Assembly (NCBI GenBank): GCA_938001965.1
Contig: CALLBC010000103.1
Coordinates: forward strand, 1-46,503
DNA length: 46,503 nucleotides
From: an uncultured Bdellovibrionales bacterium
GTDB taxonomy: Bacteria; Bdellovibrionota; Bdellovibrionia; Bdellovibrionales; UBA1609
Direction of reading: 5' to 3'
The notes beneath the pieces are model-generated. The model was not told the DNA's origin and searched no databases. It saw only the letters and a program-made list of their open reading frames with translations. Positions within the stretch are counted from its first letter, which is position 1. Each line of letters begins with the position of its first letter. Shown piece by piece: positions 17,037 through 24,908 of this stretch. Both the position numbers and the translations under genes were made by a program.

Positions 17037-17261
17037 TTAAAATAATTTAATAGAGAGGGCATGAATTTCGCCACTTTTTAATTGTTCGTCAAATAAGCCC
17101 ATGATTGATTTGTGCTTTTCAATTCGTGAAAGGCTGGCATCAAAAGCGCTATTGTTCATACGCACTTCAAAATTGCTACCAGATCCAGTTACATCAACCA
17201 CGGCCAATTCAGCGTTAGGGTATTGTTTTTTTAGTGTATTTTCCATTTCAATATGTGTCAT
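17037..17261 (-). CDS. bolA: BolA family protein
   Basis: 74-aa BolA/IbaG-like protein. FEVRMNNSAFDASLSRIEKHKSIMGLFDEQLKSGEIHALSIK has the class II KH-like fold features, including the C-terminal histidine in EIHALSIK that is used as a cluster ligand in BolA-glutaredoxin complexes. It starts the bolA-grxD-DUF2892 operon. Likely role: Fe-S cluster trafficking and iron or stress regulation together with Grx4. Length is typical of the short IbaG-like subgroup. An alternative start five codons in (MENTLKK) is possible. Confidence 0.92.
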   Translation of the reverse strand: MTHIEMENTLKKQYPNAELAVVDVTGSGSNFEVRMNNSAFDASLSRIEKHKSIMGLFDEQLKSGEIHALSIKLF

Positions 17262-17344
17262 ATGCCTATCAATAAAGCTGAAATTAAAAATTTGCTAGCT
17301 CAAATTCTCCTTTACAAAAAATAACGCTAAGCGTATAAGGTCAT

Positions 17345-17617
17345 ATGTATTACGAATCTTCAAGTCCAGAGCATAAGGCCAAAGAACGAGCAAAAGCGCG
17401 TAAATTAAGGCAGTCCACATGGTGGCAAAATCAGCTGTCAAAAGGCTTTTGTTATTACTGTGATCAGAGGTTTGAAAAGGACGTTTTGACCATGGACCAT
17501 AAGGTGCCAGTGGCTAGGGGCGGGGTTTCTAGCAAGTCTAATGTTGTTGTTGCCTGCAAAGAATGTAATACAAATAAAAAGCATTTAACCCCTGCTGAAA
17601 TGATTTTTAACTCATAA
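17345..17617 (+). CDS. HNH endonuclease domain protein
   Basis: 90-aa protein with a small HNH nuclease fold: FCYYCDQRF (first CxxC), LTMDHKVPVARGGVSSKSNVVVACKECNTNKKHLTP (DH...N...CxxC), giving the beta-beta-alpha metal centre with a zinc-binding knuckle. The N-terminus is basic (HKAKERAKARKLRQS) and likely binds DNA. AAGG lies 6 nt before the ATG. It stands alone, divergent from bolA. Such small HNH proteins occur as housekeeping nucleases of unknown target and as parts of restriction or mobile systems; no such system is visible here. Confidence 0.85.
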   Translation: MYYESSSPEHKAKERAKARKLRQSTWWQNQLSKGFCYYCDQRFEKDVLTMDHKVPVARGGVSSKSNVVVACKECNTNKKHLTPAEMIFNS

Positions 17618-17786
17618 ATATTACACTTTATTTTATTCTCTATATTCAATGAATCGCCTAAAAAATAGGAAGTCTGCACGTAGCGTTAAGACCAATTGTT
17701 AACTAAGGTTAAGATTTCACATTGCCTCATAAGGCTTGGCTCCTTAAACTGATTATTGTTCAGATTGAAAACAGGAGTGAATTAAG

Positions 17787-19637
17787 TTGGGTAAAATTAC
17801 GAAAAGTAGTACTGCGGAGTATTTTGCAAAAAATCTACAACAAGTAGGTTTCTCTTCCCCGTTAAAAGCTGTTTTAACAACATTAAAAGAGGCTGTGGAT
17901 AACTCACTGGATGCCTGTGAAGAAGCGGGCATAGCCCCTGAACTAAAGGTTTCAATTAAAAAAGTGGGCAAAGGGTCTGCTAGAAGTACAGATTTAATTC
18001 AAATCATTGTGGAAGACAACGGACCAGGTTTAGAGGAAAAAGATTTACCACAAGTTTTTGGTGAATATTTAGCCTCTTCAAAGTTTGGTCGAGGGCAGTG
18101 TTCTCGTGGGCAACAAGGTATTGGTATTTCTGCTGCAACCACTTGGGCGCAGTTAACTAATGCAACTGGTGTAAAAGTAACTAGTAAGACAAAAAGAATG
18201 CGTAAAGCCGTTAACGCCACTATTGATGTTGATATTAAGGGTAACAAAGGTTTACTTAAAAATAAAAAAACCATTGAATGGAAAAAAACGAATGGTCTAA
18301 GAGTTGATTTTAAGATTGATGGCCGTATCCAGTTAAATGGCGATGGTGGGATTTTAACTTATCTTGAAGGAACAACTTTAGTTAACCCCCATTTAACACT
18401 TGAATATGAATTATTAGATAATGAAAAAGTAAGAGTGGAGAGAGTATCTAACGATGTGCCAAAGGTTCCAGCTTCAACTTTACCTCATCCACATACAATG
18501 AAGCTGGGTGAATTTTTAACTCATGCTCATTTGTATGGTAATTTAACTTTAGCACAGTTTATGAAGAAAGCCTTTTCTCGTGTAACTGATGCAACTATTA
18601 AAGATTGTGTTCGCAATGGTATGCCAAAAAAATTGGCCACAATGCCAGTAAAAAAAATACCTGAAAAAGAATTTAAAACAATATTTCAAGCTATTCAAAG
18701 CACAGAGCTTGCCAATCCTTCAACTAAATCAGTTTTAACAGTTGGTGAAGAGGGCTTAGCCAAAAGTATTCACAGAATCGGTGAAGTAGACTTTTTTAGT
18801 GTTGTTACGAGAAAGCCTAAAATTTGCGATTTTAAGCCAACAGTGGTTGAGGTGGCTATTGCTAGATTCTTGGATAAAAAAGCAGCTGCCGAAGAGCAGT
18901 CTATTCAGTTATTAAGATTTGCAAACAGAGTTCCATTACAGTTTGATAAATCAGCCTGTGCAATTACGCGTGCGGTTGAGTCAGTGAATTGGCGCTCCTA
19001 TGGATTGGCTCAATCCAAACGTAGCTTGCCGCAAGGACCATATGTTTTTGCTATTAGTGTGACGTCACCATTTATTAAATTTAAAAATGCGTCCAAAGAA
19101 ACTATTGATGCGAGTGATGACTTAGTGGAAGAATTAAGACGAGCACTCATGCAAGCTGGTCAAAAGCTTTCCCGTCACATTAAGCGTGAAGATAAGGCTG
19201 CGGACCTAGAAAGAAAGCGTGCCCATATTGAAAAATTTGGACCTATTTTAGTTGAAGGTTTAGCTAAAATTGCCGGCGCTGGTAAGGACCGTAAAAATAA
19301 AGCCACAGAAGGCCTATTAAAGTTATTGGGCCGCGAAAGTAAAGCGGCTGAAAAAGACCTTAAAAATGCTGAAGACCGTTTATCATTATTAAAAGATAAA
19401 CAAGCAGCTAAGCTTGGCCGCATTAGAAAAAAAGAGGCGGAAACAGCAGAAGAGGTTGAAGGCACCGAGGAAGCTGCTCTTCCAGTGAAAAAAGCTAAGG
19501 CAAAAAAGAAATCAAAAGCCAAGAAAAAAACTAAAACAAAAAAGAAAGCAGCCAAAAAGAAAGCGGCTAAGAAAAAAACAAAAAAGAAAGCTGCAAAAAA
19601 GAAAACTAAAGCAAAGAAAAAGAAATCAAAACGATAA
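17787..19637 (+). CDS. top6B: DNA topoisomerase VI, subunit B
   Basis: ATPase subunit of a type IIB topoisomerase. GHKL domain: N-box LKEAVDNSLDACEEAG (Asn39), G1 IVEDNGPGL (77-81), G2 RGQQGIGISAAT (107-113). A middle helical H2TH-like region and a transducer domain follow. The transducer has RFANRVPLQFDKSACAITRAVESVNWRSYGL, near identical in character to archaeal Top6B. After residue 470 comes a charged coiled-coil stretch, and the last 50 residues are almost only K, A, T and S, resembling a histone H1 tail. The start is TTG 17787, with AGGAG 9 nt upstream. The top6A gene follows 68 bp downstream. Topo VI is typical of archaea and plants and sporadic in bacteria. Confidence 0.93.
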   Translation: MGKITKSSTAEYFAKNLQQVGFSSPLKAVLTTLKEAVDNSLDACEEAGIAPELKVSIKKVGKGSARSTDLIQIIVEDNGPGLEEKDLPQVFGEYLASSKFGRGQCSRGQQGIGISAATTWAQLTNATGVKVTSKTKRMRKAVNATIDVDIKGNKGLLKNKKTIEWKKTNGLRVDFKIDGRIQLNGDGGILTYLEGTTLVNPHLTLEYELLDNEKVRVERVSNDVPKVPASTLPHPHTMKLGEFLTHAHLYGNLTLAQFMKKAFSRVTDATIKDCVRNGMPKKLATMPVKKIPEKEFKTIFQAIQSTELANPSTKSVLTVGEEGLAKSIHRIGEVDFFSVVTRKPKICDFKPTVVEVAIARFLDKKAAAEEQSIQLLRFANRVPLQFDKSACAITRAVESVNWRSYGLAQSKRSLPQGPYVFAISVTSPFIKFKNASKETIDASDDLVEELRRALMQAGQKLSRHIKREDKAADLERKRAHIEKFGPILVEGLAKIAGAGKDRKNKATEGLLKLLGRESKAAEKDLKNAEDRLSLLKDKQAAKLGRIRKKEAETAEEVEGTEEAALPVKKAKAKKKSKAKKKTKTKKKAAKKKAAKKKTKKKAAKKKTKAKKKKSKR

Positions 19638-19705
19638 AATTTATTTAAACAAATAGTGCCTGAGAAAATAAATGCTAAGAGCAGAGCCTTGGGCTAAGGT
19701 AAAAC

Positions 19706-20869
19706 ATGCCAAAGATTAGAGTTAGAAAATTAGATAAAGACATTCCAAAAGCAGCCAAGGCATTATGTGATGAGATGTTGCAATCTCTTGAAAAAGGTCA
19801 GAGGCCTTCATTGCAAGCCATTAAATGTTCTCTTGATAATTCAATTTATAAAGCATCAAAAGGTTACTTTACTCCTGGTGATAAAAAAGTAACTACCGAG
19901 TTGAATGTATCTTCCGTGCAAAAATTATCACGAACAATATTTTTATTAGATATTATGCTTAATAATTTAAAAATGGGTATTGTGAATACGAAAAGGGAGC
20001 TTTACTATATCGCAAAAGGTGCCTCAAAAAATGAGCCCAATCTTAAACCACTTAACATTCAAGAGCAGTCTGAAACAGACTCTGTGATTAGTTACATCAC
20101 TGACTTATTGGAGGTTTACCGCGAGGAGCTTAATTGTCATGCTGGTGATAAAGGTGGGCAAACCTTTTCTAAAAATCTAATTGTAACAGAAACTTTAGTA
20201 GATGGTTCTAAAGCGGTAATGGATTTAAGCACAATGGGAACAGTGGCCTTTCAGCCGCCCAATAAACCCCATGTATTTAAGTTAAAAGCCAAGAAAAAGA
20301 AACTTGATTTTTGTTTAGTGATTGAGTCAGAGGGTACGGCTAATACTTTAGTGACGAATGGCTTTACAAAGCGTAATAACTGCATTGTTGTGGGTGCTGG
20401 TGGTGTGCCAACTAATGGTGTGCGTGGCTGGTGTAAAACTATTCAAGACCAGTTAAAAATCCCGATATACTTTTATGGCGATCTCGATGCCTATACCATT
20501 CAAAATATTTATAGAACTTTAAAAGCGGGCTCTGCAGCCAGCCTTATTAGAAATGCTGATTTTTCAGCGCCTGATGTAAAATTCTTAGGTGTATTACCTC
20601 ATGATATAAAAAAGTATAATCTAGATTGTTACCCTGTGTCTGAAAAGAATTCTAGTGATGCTAGAGCTTTAAAAAAGGCAAAGGACGCTTTAGAGAGAGA
20701 TCCATTTTTTTCTGATAAGAAAAATAAAAAGTTAGCTGATGTATTAAGATGGTTGATTAAGCAAAAAATACGTTGTGAGCAACAGGCTATTTTTGCTGTT
20801 GATCCAAAAGATCCACTAATGTCTGAAAAAATTATTTTAGATAAGATTAAAAGAAAAGATTTTATTTAA
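19706..20869 (+). CDS. top6A: DNA topoisomerase VI, subunit A (Spo11-like)
   Basis: Cleavage subunit of topo VI (387 aa), related to eukaryotic Spo11. The winged-helix/CAP part has IVNTKRELYYIAKG, with Tyr101 the probable catalytic tyrosine attacking DNA. The Toprim domain has FCLVIESEGTANTLVTNG (acidic Mg2+ ligand), then VVGAGGVPTNGVRGW, and YFYGDLDAYTIQNIYRTLKAG in the place of the archaeal D-x-D-P-[YW] motif (here D-L-D-A-Y). Length is normal for Top6A. The ATG follows TAAGGT. It forms a tight pair with top6B; together they should make an A2B2 enzyme. The altered GDLDAY motif retains both aspartates. Confidence 0.93.
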   Translation: MPKIRVRKLDKDIPKAAKALCDEMLQSLEKGQRPSLQAIKCSLDNSIYKASKGYFTPGDKKVTTELNVSSVQKLSRTIFLLDIMLNNLKMGIVNTKRELYYIAKGASKNEPNLKPLNIQEQSETDSVISYITDLLEVYREELNCHAGDKGGQTFSKNLIVTETLVDGSKAVMDLSTMGTVAFQPPNKPHVFKLKAKKKKLDFCLVIESEGTANTLVTNGFTKRNNCIVVGAGGVPTNGVRGWCKTIQDQLKIPIYFYGDLDAYTIQNIYRTLKAGSAASLIRNADFSAPDVKFLGVLPHDIKKYNLDCYPVSEKNSSDARALKKAKDALERDPFFSDKKNKKLADVLRWLIKQKIRCEQQAIFAVDPKDPLMSEKIILDKIKRKDFI

Positions 20870-20874
20870 ATTTA

Positions 20875-21375
20875 GTGGATAATTTAAATTCGTTTTTAAA
20901 TAAAAAATATTTTTTATATTCGTTTCTGCTTGGCTATATGACTTTCTTCTTTCAGAACATATTCATTATGAATAGGGGGGCTTGGAGGTTAAGAGATGGC
21001 TTCCAAAGTATAGAGGAGGCAGCATTTCTTGTCGGTTATATTATCATCCCATTTGGAATTTCAGCTCTTATAACCTATTTTATATTCAGGAAAGTAAACT
21101 TTAAATTAAAAAGTAAAAGTAGTACAATTTTTAAGTCTTTAGTTATGAGTTTATTTTGTTCAATTATAACTTGCTCAATCTTTTCAGCTTATTTTGTATT
21201 GTCTCGAGATGGAATAACTTATTCAGATCATGAGAATTCATTTTTGGATATGCTATATTACTTTATAACTACTTTTGGAATTGGACTATTTTTCTCTTTA
21301 CTTGCTGTTTTAGTTACTGCCTTTACATACAGTTACTTAGTTATTAACAAGCAAAAAGCTCTAGCTTTTTGCTAG
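20875..21375 (+). CDS. Small multi-pass membrane protein, unknown
   Basis: 166 aa with four predicted transmembrane helices: about 12-32 (FLYSFLLGYMTFFFQNIFIM), 48-68, 85-108 and 132-158. No recognisable motif. The GTG at 20875 lies five bases after the top6A stop without a clear ribosome site, so it may be translated by coupling from top6A; Met22 is an alternative start. Its last codons form the left arm of the terminator hairpin. Co-transcription with topo VI is likely, but no functional link is implied by its sequence. Confidence 0.6.
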   Translation: MDNLNSFLNKKYFLYSFLLGYMTFFFQNIFIMNRGAWRLRDGFQSIEEAAFLVGYIIIPFGISALITYFIFRKVNFKLKSKSSTIFKSLVMSLFCSIITCSIFSAYFVLSRDGITYSDHENSFLDMLYYFITTFGIGLFFSLLAVLVTAFTYSYLVINKQKALAFC

Positions 21376-21382
21376 AGCTTTT
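21354..21382. terminator. Bidirectional intrinsic terminator
   Basis: A perfect 12-bp stem (AAAAGCTCTAGC / GCTAGAGCTTTT) with a TTTTT loop, flanked by T and A runs on both sides. It separates the converging topo VI operon and the ompA-like gene and overlaps the final codons of the small membrane protein gene. Confidence 0.88.
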
Positions 21383-21390
21383 AAAAAATA

Positions 21391-22005
21391 TTACTTACTT
21401 GTAACGTTAATTGCGATTCTTCTATTTTGTTTACGACCTTCTTCTGTGTCGTTAGTTGCAACAGCATGTGCTGATCCGTAACCTTCTGTAGTGATGCGTG
21501 AGCTATCAATGCCCATGGCCACAATAGCATTTTTAACAGCGTCGGCTCTTTTTTGAGATAAATTTAAGTTTCCTTCAGCGCTTCCTGTGTTATCTGTGTA
21601 ACCACCAATTTTTAATGTTACAGAGCCAAAAGCTTTTAAAATTTTCGCCATATTTGCAACTTGCTCACTAGATTCAGCTGATAAAGTTGAGCTGCCAGTG
21701 TTGAAAGTAATACGGTCAAAGTTAAACCATTTATCTTTTGAAATACCATCACTTCCACCAAGGAATTTAACTAAATTATTTTCAATACCATTACTTGGAA
21801 TATTTAACTCAGTTCCGTCAGGTAATTTAAAAGAAAAGAAATCACCAAGGCCAGCAATAGCACTTCCTGCAGTGTCCTTTACTTTATTTAGGCTATCTTG
21901 TCCCACAGCTTTCATATTTTCAGTGATGCTCATGTCATTGTTGCAAGCTTTAAAACCAAAAAAACCAGCTAAACAAGCTATAATTAATATAACTAAAATT
22001 TTCAT
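21391..22005 (-). CDS. OmpA-family (peptidoglycan-binding) protein
   Basis: 204 aa with an N-terminal hydrophobic anchor (ILVILIIACLAGFFGFKAC) and a C-terminal OmpA domain. The domain has FDRITFNTGSSTLS, the peptidoglycan-contact signature GGYTDNTGSAEGNLNLSQKRA, and GYGSAHAVATNDTEEGRKQNRR, with the conserved Asp and Arg that bind meso-DAP. Cys21 might be a lipobox cysteine but the preceding FKA is atypical, so a membrane anchor is as likely. Residues 30-90 form a spacer. Good ribosome site (AAGGAGAC). Function: tethering envelope layers to peptidoglycan. Confidence 0.88.
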   Translation of the reverse strand: MKILVILIIACLAGFFGFKACNNDMSITENMKAVGQDSLNKVKDTAGSAIAGLGDFFSFKLPDGTELNIPSNGIENNLVKFLGGSDGISKDKWFNFDRITFNTGSSTLSAESSEQVANMAKILKAFGSVTLKIGGYTDNTGSAEGNLNLSQKRADAVKNAIVAMGIDSSRITTEGYGSAHAVATNDTEEGRKQNRRIAINVTSK

Positions 22006-22236
22006 TATGTCTCCTTTGTTATGTTCGATGAAGTATTGAAAATAATAGTTATTGGGTCAAGCGAGCATGTAAATTAGTGTGTGAGTTTCGTTGAGTTGGA
22101 GCTGAGGGGGTGGCAAATAAAAAATATTTATAAATATTTAATTATTTTTAAGTAATTAAAATAAGGTTATTTATTAATTAAGATAAACAAATATTACTTT
22201 TTAACTGATGAGTTGAATTATTAGCAGACTATAAAG

Positions 22237-22770
22237 TTATAATATCCACGGAAAGCTAATTCCAAGTAAAATGGTTTTACTTTCAAAAGTATTGGCAAAC
22301 TCTTGGTTGGTCACTTCGTTAAAATCTAAGGTTTTGTGCATATATCCTAGGCGCATACTGATATTGGTTTTAATTCTGTAATAGAGCTCAGCTTTCCAGG
22401 CATCACCAGACCACTTTCTGGCGTCAGTGTTAGATCTAACCTTTGGGAAGTAAGATACATTTAAGCCCACTCGCTTTTTTATGTGGTAGCCTAAATAGGC
22501 GCCCATGTAATGAGGAGTTTCATCAAACTCAATTAGAGAATTTTCTTCTTCATAGGCGATGTCACCAGTTAAGTATTCAAGTCCAATCATAAAATGATTT
22601 TTATATAAACCCAAGCGGGTGCCAAATAAGTAGCCCTGCTGTTTATACTCTAAGTTAGTATTTTGTTCAGTGGATGTTCCCATTGCAAAATAGGCTAGTG
22701 GCTCAAAGTGTAGTGCCGCTGAAACATTTAACGAAAATAACAAGATTGGTAGTAAAATAATTTTTTTCAT
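22237..22770 (-). CDS. Predicted outer-membrane beta-barrel protein
   Basis: 177 aa, with a signal peptide (MKKIILLPILLFSLNVSA) and alternating-residue beta strands rich in Tyr, Gly and Leu: GYLFGTRLGLYKNHFMIGLEY, HYMGAYLGYHIKKRVGLNVSY, ELYYRIKTNISMRLGYMH. It ends in ISFPWIL, close to the aromatic end of outer-membrane barrels. About eight strands are expected. No specific family is recognised. GGGAAGG precedes the ATG. Likely a small OmpX/OmpW-size barrel; role unknown. Confidence 0.7.
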   Translation of the reverse strand: MKKIILLPILLFSLNVSAALHFEPLAYFAMGTSTEQNTNLEYKQQGYLFGTRLGLYKNHFMIGLEYLTGDIAYEEENSLIEFDETPHYMGAYLGYHIKKRVGLNVSYFPKVRSNTDARKWSGDAWKAELYYRIKTNISMRLGYMHKTLDFNEVTNQEFANTFESKTILLGISFPWIL

Positions 22771-23025
22771 TGGAACCTTCCCTTTAAAAATACAACTAAG
22801 TTTATATTAATAAATAATATAGTTTTTGCCTAGCTGTGAATAAAGAAACGCAATCTGGTGGTTTTAAATTGAGGTTCTGCCCTAAGGTCCATAAGCGGTA
22901 AACTAGAATTTATATAAATCATATTGTTGTCTTATTTTGAGTTAATTTTTAATCATTAGCTAAAGATTATAACTATTAGTAGTCACTAGTCTTTAGTTTA
23001 TGTTGGTTGAGCCGATATTTATAAT

Positions 23026-24186
23026 ATGAAGAAGCTAATTCTAGCATTATTATCTGTGTCCATAGTCTTTGGTTGCAGCGGTGTTGGTGATACATCAGAG
23101 CCTAGTATTATTGATTATGAATCTTTGTATCCAGGTTTTTATGCAGAATTTAAAGGTAAAATTGATTTAGCTAACTTACCTAACTATGCTTGGCAAACAA
23201 AGCCTTCGTATATAGTAGAAGATAATACAACGACCAATAGTATTTCAAACTCAGGAGCTACATTAGGTAGAATTTTATTTTATGATGTAAATCTTTCGTC
23301 TAATAACACGGTTTCCTGTGCGAGCTGTCATCAGCAAGCCAATGCCTTTAGTGACATTACAGATGTTAGTGTGGGTGTTAATGGAAGCACAGGTAGGCAC
23401 TCTATGCGTTTAATTAATTCTCGATTTTCTGCTGAAGGAAAGTTCTTTTGGGATGAGCGAGCTGCAACGCTTGAAGCGCAAACCACTCAGCCTATTGAAG
23501 ATCATAATGAAATGGGGTTTAGTGGTACTAATGGAGATGGAAATTTTTCTGATTTGATTACAAAGTTGGAGGCGATCCCTTATTATACTGATGCCTTTAC
23601 TTTTGCTTTTGATAGTTCAGAAATAACTGAAGCAAAGATTCAACTAGCTCTTGCCCAGTTTATTAGAAGTATTCAATCTTTTGATTCAAAGTATGATGTT
23701 GGCCGTAATCAAGTAATTAATGATGGAGCCAGCTTTCCAAACTTTACAGCTGATGAAAATGCTGGAAAAACTTTATTTTTACAGCCACCAGCAATGGGTG
23801 GGGCAGGTTGTGCTGGTTGCCACAGGCCGCCCAGTTTTGATATTGATCCCAACTCTCTAAATAATGGAGTTATAGGTGTTTTTGGTGACGTGATTGATGA
23901 TTTAACAAATACAAGGTCGCCTTCATTAAGAGATGTGGTGAAAAGTGATGGGAGTTCAAATGGAAAGTTCATGCACGATGCCAGTCTGGCAACTCTAACA
24001 GATGTAGTAAATCATTATAATAATGGTATTTCACTAAATGCTAACTTAGACCCAAGGTTATCTCCTGGAGGTATTCCGCAAAACTTAGGCTTAACTGGTG
24101 CTCAGGTAGATCAAATAGTAGATTTTTTAGAAACATTAAGTGGTATAGCTGTGTACACTGACTCTCGTTGGTCCAATCCATTTTAA
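23026..24186 (+). CDS. Di-heme cytochrome c peroxidase family lipoprotein
   Basis: 386 aa. A short signal peptide ends in VFGC (lipobox-like, Cys17), so the protein is probably membrane-tethered in the periplasm. There are two heme c sites: CASCHQQ (about residue 97) and CAGCHRPP (about 263). The MauG/CcpA-type segments LGRILFYDVNLSSNNTVSC, FFWDERAATLEAQ, QPIEDHNEMG and the C-terminal KFMHDASLATLTDVVNHYNNG are present. Members reduce hydrogen peroxide with electrons from cytochrome c, or oxidise other substrates. Monocistronic, convergent with a lipoprotein gene. Its lipoprotein form suggests anchoring near the respiratory chain. Confidence 0.92.
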   Translation: MKKLILALLSVSIVFGCSGVGDTSEPSIIDYESLYPGFYAEFKGKIDLANLPNYAWQTKPSYIVEDNTTTNSISNSGATLGRILFYDVNLSSNNTVSCASCHQQANAFSDITDVSVGVNGSTGRHSMRLINSRFSAEGKFFWDERAATLEAQTTQPIEDHNEMGFSGTNGDGNFSDLITKLEAIPYYTDAFTFAFDSSEITEAKIQLALAQFIRSIQSFDSKYDVGRNQVINDGASFPNFTADENAGKTLFLQPPAMGGAGCAGCHRPPSFDIDPNSLNNGVIGVFGDVIDDLTNTRSPSLRDVVKSDGSSNGKFMHDASLATLTDVVNHYNNGISLNANLDPRLSPGGIPQNLGLTGAQVDQIVDFLETLSGIAVYTDSRWSNPF

Positions 24187-24265
24187 TAGAAAGAGCAGGC
24201 TAGATATGAGTATTTTAAGTTTACACTTTATTTATGGATACTTAAAAAGTAGTTTGGCGTAAAAG

Positions 24266-24754
24266 CTACCTTCTAGTATAAATAAATGTCCTATGATTTC
24301 TGTACTTTCCTTGACTGTTATTGACGCTTGTAAGTTCAAAGTCCTTTATTATACTTGAAGTAATACTTAAGAGACCAAAACCAACAGGCATTTCATTTTG
24401 ACTATTATAACTTATTGATATATTTGAAATAAATTTTCCATCACAAGCAAGGTCGATATAATTATTAAGACCAGGCTTTATAAATCCTGGTCTTAATGTT
24501 TTGGCAAAGGCCGCGGCCCCTGCTTTTGTTTGATAGTTATCCATAATACGTTGATGGGTATTAAAAACACATATTTGTGCTGATTCAGGTATCAATGATG
24601 AAAGATGATCACTAAAATCTTTAAAACTAGTAGATGTGGTAATTTTATCATCTGGGTTATTAGACTCAGAACTTACCGTAGCAGGGACTCTATTATTTTG
24701 GCTAGCACAGGATATCATTAATAAACTTAAGGTAGTTAATAATACTTTAATCAT
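24266..24754 (-). CDS. Small lipoprotein, unknown family
   Basis: 162 aa. It starts MIKVLLTTLSLLMISCASQ, a lipoprotein signal with Cys16 (LMISC, Met at -3 is slightly atypical). The mature part has one later cysteine pair (ICVFNT and LACDGK) and no motif I know. AAAGGA lies before the ATG. Between the convergent peroxidase gene and aconitase; no operon partner. Function unknown. Confidence 0.65.
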   Translation of the reverse strand: MIKVLLTTLSLLMISCASQNNRVPATVSSESNNPDDKITTSTSFKDFSDHLSSLIPESAQICVFNTHQRIMDNYQTKAGAAAFAKTLRPGFIKPGLNNYIDLACDGKFISNISISYNSQNEMPVGFGLLSITSSIIKDFELTSVNNSQGKYRNHRTFIYTRR

Positions 24755-24858
24755 AGCTTTTCCTTTGTTAAATGTATTTTAAGTTTATCTGAGAAAAAAA
24801 TATAATAATAGCTTTTTTTCATGGATTAGGCTTAGAGGCCAAAATATTTAGTTTATAT

Positions 24859-24888
24859 AAAAAAGCCCACACAACGTATGGGCTTTTA
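24859..24888 (-). terminator. Intrinsic terminator after aconitase
   Basis: Reading the minus strand: AAAAGCCCA, a short loop region, TGGGCTTTT, extending into six T residues. The 9-bp perfect stem lies about 20 bp past the aconitase stop. Confidence 0.85.
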
Positions 24889-24908
24889 GAATTCAAAATT
24901 TATATAAT

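Noticed and set aside
17345-17617. HNH gene as part of a restriction or toxin system with topo VI
   Set aside because: It stands alone with a 169-bp gap to top6B and no methylase, specificity or immunity gene nearby.
19175-19555. Minus-strand 126-aa ORF opposite the end of top6B, very hydrophobic
   Set aside because: It is the antisense of the lysine/alanine tail (AAA/GCN read as TTT/NGC gives Phe/Ala runs), an artefact of the repeat composition.
19484-19637. Lysine tail as frameshift or assembly artefact
   Set aside because: The frame continues without interruption from the conserved transducer to a proper stop, with varied AAA/AAG/GCx codons. Kept as real, though resequencing would settle it.
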